From NCBI GenBank assembly GCA_032622095.1, contig CP136064.1, positions 181,508,011-181,572,010 on the forward strand: a stretch of DNA of 64,000 bases. Direction: 5' to 3'. This stretch comes from Siphonodentalium dalli. Taxonomy: Eukaryota > Mollusca > Scaphopoda > Gadilida > Siphonodentaliidae. Every line of letters begins with the position of its first letter. Within the stretch, counting starts at the first letter, position 1. The notes below the pieces were generated by a model. The model searched no databases. It worked only from the letters and a program-made list of their open reading frames with translations, and was not told the origin of the DNA. Below, piece after piece: positions 12,181 to 21,829 of this stretch. A program made the translations under genes and the position numbers.

Positions 12181-14760
12181 TTATGACATCTTACACTTGC
12201 GCCGTACAAACTTGAGCAATTCGTCTGGGGCTGCATTCTGGTCAGTCTGACTCAGTCGTGACTGGGGACAGATCAGCACTACATTTCTGCATGAATGATG
12301 ATATTTTGCGAACTTCAGCAGACTCGTTTTTCTTTCTGACGATACTTGTTTTCCCATATCCGAATATTGCAGAGGTGGTGTCACAGCCTCCACATACATC
12401 TGCAAACATGATATGGGAAGTTGTGAACTGTCCAGCCTTGCGCACGATGTCACCGATTCGCCATATGGCAGCACTGCCTTTGCCAGATTTCCGAGCATCA
12501 GATTGGAAAAATAAGTCGGCCATGTTGGATTTCCAGTGATGGATCGAAAGAATAATCACATCTGAGTCATCCGCGATAACTCTGACGTTTCTTCCGTGTG
12601 ATGCAAACTCTAGGGCATGAGAAACTATCTGAGTATCTGCGTCACCACTGCTGTTGTGAACTACATATGTTCATCACCCGATAAGAGGCGGCCAATCAAG
12701 TTGGTGAACTGATGTTTCTCTCATTTGAGAGGAAAATTTGCTGGTTATTGTGGCTCGATGTTGTTTCAGTGACCCGAACTTCGGCACATGTTTTGACAGA
12801 TCGCCTGTGCTCGTGATCTCTAATAGGCGGGCCATGACCATAACCATCGAACACGATGCAACTCGAGCCATACTTTGTTCTGACGTAGTTCTGATATTGA
12901 ATGGCTACTTCCTTGTATGTTGAATTTTTGATCCGCCATCAAGAACGGTCGCAATTCCCTTCTGGAAATATTCTACTTCCGGAATGGAATCAGTCATAGC
13001 CTTCGCTAGCAGTGATTTTGCTGGTTTTCGCATTGTTCTTTGAACAGAGAAGTTGGTATGGTCGTCAATTCGTAAGAACAAAATTTCCTCACGCTATGCG
13101 ATAGCTATCAATCGTGAGAACAACAGCGTTGGATTGAATTGAACTCGCTCGTTATCAACTCGAATTCCCGGAATACAGATGATCCAGAGACTTTATGTAA
13201 TCTTTCCTTTTAATTGACGCCTCAGTGATGCTCACATTGTCAACTTTTCTCTGGATTGTCTGGCCAACACTCTCAGAATCTAAACAATTCTAATAATTCT
13301 AATATCATTTGGAAATATAGTCTGCAGCTATTTGCGTAAGTTATATGACCAGCGGCTGCAAAGAGGTTCAGCATCTTCCCTACTGTTACAATATGCAAAT
13401 TCCAATCCCTTGTTCGTTCAGCACGGATGAAGTTCTTTAGGGTTTGCACATAGTCCATATACTGCACCCACATTTTTTGCTGTGATGGATTCTATGACAA
13501 GCAGTGATTTATAACAATTGATACATTACTCGAGCTTCAACAGTTCAGTTGAGTCCGCAGCCGCAGATATAGGCACAACACCAATTTCAATCTCTTCACA
13601 CAGTTTTTGTATTCTATCCATTTCACTCTGGTTCAATTTGCCCATCGTGTTTTCACTAACAACGTGTGCATCACCCTGTTGCACGTGTGAGGCTTCTGTG
13701 TTATCTTGTTCCCGTACCGATTCGATGTCCGCATAACTGCCGTCCTTTTCAACTGGGACAACTTAAGCTATCAACTTATTGAAACGCGCAGCTAGGTAGT
13801 GACCACGCAATGCCATCGACACTGCCTTTCCAGATATCACATGGGTCACTGTGTTCTGATCGTACATTTTCTCCAAAGCTTCTAAACCCGGCCAAACCGA
13901 TAGTCCCCATGAAGCTCATTACAGTGTGAGCCTACACACTATGCTCATCGACTTAGAACTTACTATGTTTACAGCCTTGAACCACAACGGCTGGTCGGAA
14001 GTTATACATGGCGTGTGGATGTTCAATCTACTTGCCTGTTCCTCAATATACATGAGTGTAGAATAAATGCAATCGTCGTCTGACGGATTCAGATCGATGA
14101 TGGGAAGGAACAGAACGTCTGATTTCTCAGCGGTCATAGTGTCGTCCTGCGAGTAAGCACTTTGCATGAAACCTGTAGGGTGTGGCCAAACGAAGAAGAG
14201 GTTTCAACTTGATATTGGAAATTCCTTTGCCAATAACATCAACATATTATTTATCCTTCACGAGCTCATCAACCCCCAACCGCTTTTTTCGCATGATTAC
14301 ACGCGACTTCACGTTCAGTGCGGATTGGTTCATGGGTACAGATATTGCAACTATCCCCATTCCATGGAACGTCATCTGCAATCCAGAGTTGTTATGTTGT
14401 GGTCAACATTATCGGCCACCCACTGAACGAAGGCACCGGGTGCATAGTCAGTTGGTATTTGACTGGCCGTTTCGGTCTGAATGACGGATTGCTTGTATCT
14501 CTCAACTTCATCGTTGGTAACAGAAAATCACAATCGGGATAACTCGTTTACTAGCCATTTGGAACCAAACACATGCTCCTTTCTACACCCAGTCCAAAAC
14601 AACGTTGGTGTTATAACCGAATGTGGACGAGCACCCTGCACAATGGAATGACCGATGCTATTCTGCTTGATATCGGAGTCGGACGAAATTAAAATCTTTA
14701 GTAGGCTTTGCAGGTGACTAGGGATCCAATTTCGCCCCTGATTAATACTAGACATAGCGT
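12181..14760 (-). pseudogene. Invertebrate multicopy gene with FEN1/XPG-like motif series (broken)
   Basis: Fragments in order along the minus strand match a recurrent, uncharacterised invertebrate protein family. They are IPSHLQSLLKILISSDSD, QNSIGHSIVQGARPHS and HVFGSKWLVNEL (14755-14530), AFVQWVADNVDHN (about 14425), FLPIIDLNPSDDDCIYSTLM and TSDQPLWFKAVNIV (14110-13950), IVFDGYGHGPPIRDHEHRR (about 12860-12805), SSGDADTQIV (about 12650), VRVIADDSDVIIL (about 12590-12550) and GGCDTTSAIFGYGK (about 12390-12350). The last four resemble, in order and spacing, the FEN1/XPG signatures FDGxxP, EAEA, DxD and GCDYxxGIxGIG. The D-to-D spacing of about 25 and then 60 residues is close to the FEN1 layout. 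Frames change and stops intervene, so it is inactive here. Family recognition is from memory; the nuclease reading is my inference. Confidence 0.65.
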
Positions 14761-15219
14761 CACTGGGTGGATAATATTCGCGACTGTAATCGGCCTCCCT
14801 TATTTGTGCTTTTATTACCTTTCAAACTTTTAACAGTATAAACCTCTGACTCGCCTGCGAATTTAACCAGTCTGGAATGTAACTCACTAACAGTCTATAA
14901 TTCAGCACCAGCTTCTGTCTCGAGCCAATTACACATATTTGCGAACCAATGTATCATACCCTGATCTGATCTTCGACCTGCTGAAACAGAACACGAGAAC
15001 AATGAATGAAGCAATCAAATTAACCAAAACAAATCTCTTGCGTATGTTGTCGCCGTAAGGTTTCAACAAGAAACATGTGTCCTACTCCTAAAAAAGCTAC
15101 TTTTACAACTTTCACAATTAGTGATACAAAATCGAAGTGATACATGTATATGAGAAAGAACTGAACAATGCGACTTGTGGTTCGCACAGCTGCAGTGAAG
15201 TGCGTTATGTCGTTCTATG

Positions 15220-15320
15220 ACAACGCTCTTTATCACTGGAGCGCATAATGGCTTATTGTGGTGTTTTCCTCCAACGCTCGTATAACGCTCTTTGGCATTT
15301 TACGCAACGCTCTTTATTGG
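15220..15320 (+). repeat. AACGCTCTTTAT motif cluster
   Basis: Three copies of (A)ACGCTCTTT(AT/GG) and one of AACGCTCGTATA lie within 100 bases. They are followed by a G homopolymer at about 15321-15334. The same dodecamer recurs near 28370, 28575, 28713, 38149 and 38183, and inverted near 2370. Confidence 0.5.
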
Positions 15321-15512
15321 TGGGGGGGGGGGGGGCAAATATGGCTTACACTGTGGTCGGTCATGCTATCGTATCATCATATGACAATTATCCACGCGGA
15401 TTTGCCACGCATAGGTGGTTTGCGAGCTAACACAAGTAAACTGTTTGTATTTATCTGAATTACGAAATTGTGTGGCATAATGACGAAACGTTCTGTGTTC
15501 AAATGACTGTGA

Positions 15513-15640
15513 AAAGTTTTCCCCAAAGCGGATTTTAGCGGATTTTGGATATATTATTGTCCAAACAAGCCCGGTCAAAATGACACCAAAACTGGCTTTA
15601 TAACAATTTTTTCTACGTTCAACCTCCAAAATCAATACAA
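15513..15640 (-). repeat. Right terminal inverted repeat of nuclease-like element
   Basis: GTTTTCCCCAAAGCGGATTT through ACGTTCAACCTCC is the inverted partner of 11625-11745. The implied element is about 4.0 kb. Confidence 0.6.
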
Positions 15641-15659
15641 CGACTGTAATTGTCGTATT

Positions 15660-16390
15660 GTGGTAATTTGTGATAGTCTAGATAGCAAGCTACTAAAGTT
15701 GCCACTTCATCTAACCAGGGTGGTAAATCTATATAGTCAGTGGCAGTAATTACTACAGCTAGTCATTGGCGTTATTCAGTATATAGTGGCAGTAATATTG
15801 GTAATAGTAACTAGCTGTGGTGGAGCTAGTAAGAGTATATAATCTAACTAGCCAGGGTGGCAAGTCTAACTAGCCAGGTACATTCGTCAATATCGGTAGT
15901 CATTGTGGTTATTCAGTGTATTCAGACAGTGATATTGATCACATTAGCTACCTATGATGGATATTCTATACAGCAAGCTAGTAAGAGCAGTCAATATAGC
16001 TAGCCAGGGTGGTAAATCGACCTATCTATCCAGTTACATTATTCACGATAACTAGTCATTGTCTGTGTTCAGACAATATAGATAAAACTATTGGTCAACA
16101 TAGCTAGCTGTGGTAGCTCGTCTATCTAGCCAGCATGTAAGAATAGTCACTATATATACAAGGGCGATATGTCTATATAGCCAGTTAAATTAGACACAAT
16201 CGATATTGTAGTTACTCAGTTTATTTAGGCAGTAATATCGATCAATATAGCTAGCAATGACGGATAGACTATATACAGCTAGTAATTATAGTCACCACAG
16301 CGAATCAGTGTGGTATTTATAACTAGCTAGTTAATTAGTCACTATAGCTAGTCATGGTGGTTATTTGGTATGTATGTTGTCAGTAATAGT
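15660..16390. repeat. TAGC-rich degenerate minisatellite
   Basis: Repeated short phrases such as AGCTAGCCAGGGTGG, GTCATTGTGGTTATTCAGT, CAGTAATATTGAT and CTATATAGCCAG recur irregularly at roughly 90-100 base spacing. No coding content is visible. Confidence 0.6.
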
Positions 16391-16394
16391 GATC

Positions 16395-17250
16395 CCGTAT
16401 TGGATCCCGTGCAGTGAAAACATAAGTCAACTATACCTGAGTCATGTCCAGATGCACGAGGGTACATATATGTCCCAACATCCATATTATATGCCCAGAT
16501 TCCAACGATATAGACACTTACCCATTTTTTATTATTGGACCTTAAATGTCTGAACCCCAAATTGGAGCCCGTGCAGTGAAAATATAAGACAACTATACCT
16601 GAGCCATGTCCAGTAATGACAGTAGACATATGTCCCAACATCCATATTATATGCCCAGATTCCAATGATATAGGCACATATCCATTTTCTGTGATGGGCC
16701 CTTAAATGGCTGAACCCCAAATTGGAGCCTGTGCAGTGAAAACATAATTCAACTATACCTGAGTCATGTAGAGATGGATGAGGATACATATATATCCCAA
16801 CATCCATATTATATGCCCAGATTCCAACGATATAGGCACTTACCCATTTTCTATGATGGGCCCTTAAATGTCTGAACCCAAAATTGGAGTTCGTGCAGTG
16901 AAAATATAAGACAACTATACCTGAGCCATGTCCAGTAATGACAGTATACATATGTCCCAACATCCATATTATATGCCCAGATTCCAATGATATAGGCACA
17001 TATCCATTTTATGTGATGTGCCCTTAAATGTCTGAACCCCAAATTGGAGCCCGTGCAGTGAAAACATAAGTCAACTATACCTGAGTCATATAGAGATGGA
17101 TGAGGATACATATATATCCCAACATCCATATTATATGCCCAGATTCCAACGATATAGGCACATATCCATTTTCTATGATGGGCCCTTAAATGTCTGAACC
17201 CCAAATTGGAGCCCGTGCAGTGAACACATAAGTCAACTATATCTGAGTCA
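16395..17250. repeat. ~162-bp tandem repeat, five to six units
   Basis: The phrase CCCAAATTGGAGCCCGTGCA recurs near 16395 (partial), 16557, 16718, 16880, 17041 and 17203. Each unit also carries CCCAACATCCATATTATATG and a GATATAGGCACxTA segment. Because 162 is a multiple of three, long minus-strand frames run through the array (for example 16532-16999) and encode a 54-residue repeat. Nothing suggests that these are translated. Confidence 0.85.
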
Positions 17251-17740
17251 TGTCCAACGTATAGACTATCAACAATAGCTTTATATCAATAAATATGACT
17301 GCACATATACACTGAATAACCACCATGACTGGCTATAGTGACTAATGTAGCTGTATATAGACTTAACCGCCTTGTTAGGTATAGTGACCATTCTTGCTTG
17401 CTGACTAGAGCGATAGGCCACTAAAGTTTTGACTACCTGATCAGAATCGAACTTGTTATGTGTGTTCTGGGACTAATATAACACATATATATTAGTCCCA
17501 TGTATGTTTTACAGTTGAAATACATGTCTATTGTGGTGGTGCAATTGGAAATGGCTAGCAAGCATGTTGTGTCACGCCCCACCGATCGATGCGTATGTCC
17601 CATAAGATAAGAAGTTTACACGCTTTATTGATAATTCATTTTATCCCTTAAAGTAGCTTGAGGTCAACGACATCTATTTTGTAGATATGGCAAGAAACGT
17701 GAGCAAAAAGTTAAGGGGGTATGTTTTTGTCCCATGTAGA
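17251..17740. other. No gene recognised between satellite arrays
   Basis: AT-rich spacer between the ~162-bp and ~82-bp arrays. It contains a short inverted repeat around 17471-17501 (GGGACTAATATA / TATATTAGTCCC). Confidence 0.5.
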
Positions 17741-19430
17741 AAGCCTTGATACAGAGCGGGACAAGCGTTACAGAAGCTGCCAAAATATGTTTTTATTTCT
17801 CATCGTTATCTGCGTCTCAGTAGTAACCCTTGATACAGAGCGATACAAGCGTTACAGCAGTTAAAAAATCGTTTTTATTTCTCATCGTTATTTGCGTCCC
17901 AGTAGTAACCCTTGATACAGAGCGATACAAGCGTTACAGCAGTTAAAAAATCGTTTTTATTTCTCATCGTTATCTGCGTCCCAGTAGTAACCCTTGATAC
18001 AGAGCGATACAAGCGTTACAGCAGTTAAAAACTCGTTTTTATTTCTAGTGATTATCTGCGTCCCAGTAGTAACCATTGATACAGAGCGATACAAGCGTTA
18101 CAGCAGTTAAAAATCGTTTTTATTTCTCGTCGTTATCTGCGTCCCAGTAGTAACCCTTGATACAGAGCGATACAAGCGTTACAGCAGTTAAAAAATCGTT
18201 TTTATTTCTCATCGTTATCTGCGTCCCAGTAGTAACCCTTGATACAGAGCGATACAAGCGTTACAGCAGTTAAAAATTCGCTTTTATTTCTCATCGTTAT
18301 CTGCGTCCCAGTAGTAACCCTTGATACAGAGCGATACAAGCGTTACAGCAGTTGAAAATCGTTTTTATTTCTAGTGATTATCTGCGTCCCAGTAGTAACC
18401 CTTGATACAGAGCGATACAAGCGTTACAGCAGTTAAAAAATCGTTTTTATTTCTCGTCGTTATCTGCGTCCCAGTAGTAACCCTTGATACAGAGCGATAT
18501 AAGCGTTACAGCAGTTAAAAATCGTTTTTATTTCTAGTGATTATCTGCGTCCCAGTAGTAACCCTTGATACAGAGCGATATGTACAAGCGTTACAGCAGT
18601 TAAAAAATCGTTTTTATTTCTCATCGTTATCTGCGTCCCAGTAGTAACCCTTGATACAGAGCGATACAAGCGTTACAGCAGTTAAAAAATCGTTTTTATT
18701 TCTCATCGTTATCTGCGTCCCAGTAGTAACCCTTGATACAGAGCGATACAAGCGTTACAGCAGTTAAAAATCGTTTTTATTTCTCGTCGTTATCTGCGTC
18801 CCAGTAGTAACCCTTGATACAGAGCGATACAAGCGTTACAGCAGTTAAAAAATCGTTTTTATTTCTCATCGATATCTGCGTCCCAGTAGTAACCCTTGAT
18901 ACAGAGCGATACAAGCGTTACAGCAGTTAAAAAATCGTTTTTATTTCTAGTGATTATCTGCGTCCCAGTAGTAACCCTTGATACAGAGCGATACAAGCGT
19001 TACAGAATCTTACAGAGTTGATTTTATTTCTCATCGTTATCTGCGTCCCAGTAGTAACCCTTGATACAGAGCGATACAAGCGTTACAGAAGTTTAAGGAA
19101 TCGTTTTTATTTCTAGTGATTATCTGCGTCCCAGTAGTAACCCTTGATACAGAGCGATACAAGCGTTACAGAATCTTACAGAGTTGAGTTAATTTCTAGT
19201 GATTATCTGCGTCCCCGTAGTAACCATTGATACAAAGTGATACACGCGTCACAGCAGTTAAAAATCGTTTTTATTTCTAGTGATTATCTGCGTCTTAGTA
19301 GTAACCCTTGATACATAGCGATACAACCGTTACAGAATCTTACAGAGTTGATTTTATTTCTCATCGTTATCTGCGTCCCAGTAGTAACCCTTGATACAGA
19401 GCGATACAAGCGTTACAGAAGTTTAAGGAG
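17741..19430. repeat. ~82-bp satellite array, about 20 units
   Basis: Head-to-tail units: CCTTGATACAGAGCGATACA, AGCGTTACAGCAGTTAAAAA, TCGTTTTTATTTCTCATCGT, then TATCTGCGTCCCAGTAGTAA. Two variants alternate, TTTCTCATCGTTATCTG and TTTCTAGTGATTATCTG. Units toward the right end carry an alternative CAGAATCTTACAGAGTTGA segment. High unit identity in the middle and divergence at the edges is usual for arrays homogenised by unequal exchange. Confidence 0.93.
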
Positions 19431-19688
19431 CGACATTGATTTTCTTCAATTTTCGAGTATACAGACACACCATATGAGGGAAGAAAGCCCTCGGTGACAC
19501 CACATTCACACTATATGATCATGGAAATACTATAGATTTGTGCAAGAGATGCTGATTTAGTAAGAAAAACTAGAGCTACAGGACTGAGACACCAAAGCTA
19601 CAGTAATTACACACCATTTTTTGGACAGGGATGTTAATAATATGAAAATAGGGTTTTTCCCCCTGATTTAAGTCAATAAGTAAACCAT
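19430..19688 (+). repeat. Dispersed repeat, copy 1
   Basis: TTTTCTTCAATTTTCGAGTA through GTCAATAAGTAAACC is found inverted at 35455-35695 and 34899-34930 (the inverted copy is split by other sequence). A diverged part in the same orientation lies at 20641-20825. Confidence 0.6.
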
Positions 19689-20645
19689 ACAGTAATGCTC
19701 TAATTAATCAACTCCTTAACCACAGCAGAATTATGGATAACTTTTCAGGATTTAGTCGGAAATATGGCTCGAGAGCTTTTCGATGAATGGCAACAAGCCA
19801 TATTTCCGACTAAATCCTGAAAAGTTACCCATAATTATGATGTGGTTAAGAAGTCGATGCAGAAATAATAATGAGAACATCTCACATATATTCTGGGACT
19901 GCGCATGCGTACAACAATTCCTATGTGAGCTTAACGATTGGTCAACCAAAAATAACCTTAATCTCAAATATTCGAAAAAGATAATTATTCTTGGTTCTCC
20001 ACAAACAGAAGGAAATTATACCACCAATTTGTTTTGGCTGCTTGTCAAACAATACATATATCGAACTAAATTCAACCCAGACATGCTATCCGTCAATGCT
20101 TTTATAACAGCCCTCAAATACAGGTATAGATGTGACAAATTCAATGCTCGTTGTAATATGAAAATTGCAGAATTTGAGAAAAACTGGTTTCAGATAGAAA
20201 GCGCTATAAATAAAAATAAAGCAAAGATTTCTTGCTATATACTCATCAGACTCGCGGTTTTTCCTTTAAGAATTATGTTTCCGTTCTACCTCTTACTCTC
20301 TTCAATTGTAATTATAGAAATTATAGTCACCCTTCAGTGAGTGTCGTGTTAAACCGAAACAAAAATGAAAATAACATGTTTTAACGTGAATTAAAACTCC
20401 AACTCATTGCCCGATCGACTGTTTAGAGCCACCGAATGCCCGTTGATGTAAGTAAGAGTGCAAGCGTGAGCGAGTGAATGGGTGTATGCCTGAATGTATG
20501 TATCAGATGATTATTATCTATCTATATTTTGTATTTTGTACAACCATTCATTATGTATGTTAAATCATCTGACTGTATCAATAAAAATTATAAAAAACAA
20601 AAAAATAAAAAAAAGAGGCGATTAATTAGAGCATCACTGTATCAG
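19688..20645. mobile_element. Palindromic TA-MITE interrupted by a LINE
   Basis: The left end is TACAGTAATGCTCTAATTAA and the right end AATTAGAGCATCACTGTA. The arms pair through TTTTCAGGATTTAGTCGGAA / TTCCGACTAAATCCTGAAAA around a short loop (GAGAGCTTTTCGATGAATGG). A TA-flanked CAGTAATGC terminus suggests a Tc1/mariner-type MITE. The right arm is interrupted after TTAAGAAGTCGA by a LINE 3' end and resumes at GGCGATTAATTAG. Other copies: 41557-41730 (nearly complete) and 43600-43725 (right part). Confidence 0.75.
19853..20622 (+). mobile_element. 5'-truncated L1/Tx1-like LINE 3' end, nested in MITE
   Basis: An open frame (from inside the MITE arm to 20340) includes NENISHIFWDCACVQQF, the Cys/His knuckle seen near the C-terminus of the LINE at 3358-7604 (TKETIIHLFWDC). 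It then reaches a stop and a 3' UTR ending in AATAAAAATTATAAAAAACA and an A-rich tail. The flanks AAGAAGTCGA and AAGAGGCGA look like a slightly decayed target duplication of the MITE sequence TTAAGAGGTCGATTA. The insertion therefore postdates the MITE. Confidence 0.75.
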
Positions 20646-20825
20646 ATAAGAAAGCTCTCATGCAGTGACACCGCATGCATGTATAGGATATTACCATAGT
20701 AAAGGCTAAAATATATGCAAAAATACATTAAAAACATCATACAAAAAAATACTAGAGTTCCGGGAAGGAGACATCAATTCTTTGGATAGAGGGATGCTGA
20801 TAATATGTAATTAGGGATTCTCATT
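20641..20825 (+). repeat. Dispersed repeat, diverged copy 2
   Basis: Shares GACATCAATTCTTTGGATAG, AGGGATGCTGATAATATG and a CTCATGCAGTGACACC segment with 19430-19688. Confidence 0.45.
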
Positions 20826-21508
20826 GTTGAACACAAACTCACAGTTGACTGTTGAGTACATGTTAAAATTAGCTCAATGCTCATCTTTTGTTGCTAGGTG
20901 ATACACCAGGTCATGCTAATAGTTTATGGGTAGGTTAGGTAGTAGTCACAATTACGCTTAAGCGTAAATGCCCTATTTGCGCTTAAGCACAATTCATTAT
21001 TAAATGTGAAGTTGGCCTCCCATACAATGCATATGACTCACACCAAGTGGATTATCCATATGAATGTGAGCCACACAAGAACACACATAGCGAAGACAAA
21101 TAGTATAAATATAAAATAATTGCAACATGGCTTTAAGAATAGACATGTAATCCATACAACTGACCCCAAGCATGTGGTGTAGGATAGGATAGGATAATTT
21201 TATTTACAATACACACACATGGAAAGTACAATTACAAATAAATATAATATTAATAGACTATACATGTATATTGCTAGGGGTGATATAGTCATGGCTGACT
21301 GTCTTCCTATCACCCCTGATAAACCACTAAGGTCCATGACAATAAATATATGAATACATGAATATATAAATACGAATAATGAAAATCCAACATTGGTGCA
21401 TACACACATGATGGCGTCACAAATCAGAAACAGAGCACTGACCACCAAAACGACGCAAATGTCGAAATAAAACAATTATATATACAAACGGCCACTCAAA
21501 TACACACA
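20826..21508. other. No gene; short palindromes and small repeats
   Basis: Contains inverted GCTTAAGC motifs at about 20953-20990 (ACGCTTAAGCGTAAA, GCGCTTAAGCACAA), a (GGATA)n run at about 21180-21197, and a frame at 21200-21475 without recognisable domain. Similar CACTTAAGTG palindromes occur at 37855-37870 and 38530. Confidence 0.5.
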
Positions 21509-21510
21509 TA

Positions 21511-21570
<60 letters not shown>

Positions 21571-21601
21571 TATCAATATATATATATATATATATATATA
21601 T
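21509..21601. repeat. (TA)n microsatellite
   Basis: Long TA dinucleotide run with few interruptions. It directly abuts repeat A1 and is the left flank of the tyrosine recombinase element. Confidence 0.95.
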
Positions 21602-21829
21602 AATAAATTTTACGATGGAAAAGATTTTTATAGACGGTCGACCTTAATATTGTATCGACCTGCGACCGGGGTCAGCGGTTTAGAAATTTCGAGGTCAAGT
21701 GAACATCTGAGCGCCAACCACGAGAAAGTCGGGTACCTTAATTGATTGATTGTCTTCGTGGTGACGTTGTCGATATCCGACTGCCCATTCAAACGAATTT
21801 CGCACAGACCACAAGGTCAATAATTTCTA
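21602..21829 (+). repeat. Terminal repeat A1
   Basis: 228 bases beginning AATAAATTTTACGATGG and ending CAAGGTCAATAATTTCTA. It is identical to 33242-33469 except one base (GATGG versus GAAGG), at a constant offset of 11,640. The left flank is (TA)n. Confidence 0.95.

Noticed and set aside
14166-14542. Three overlapping plus-strand ORFs
   Set aside because: They are antisense shadows of the minus-strand nuclease-like pseudogene, which shows family motifs in this region.
16532-17204. Minus-strand ORFs of 117-155 residues
   Set aside because: They arise because the ~162-bp tandem unit is a multiple of three. No known domain and no other sign of coding.
17741-19430. Regular direct repeats that could be mistaken for a CRISPR array
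   Set aside because: Units are ~82 bases with no unique spacers between them, and the genome is animal. It is a satellite array.
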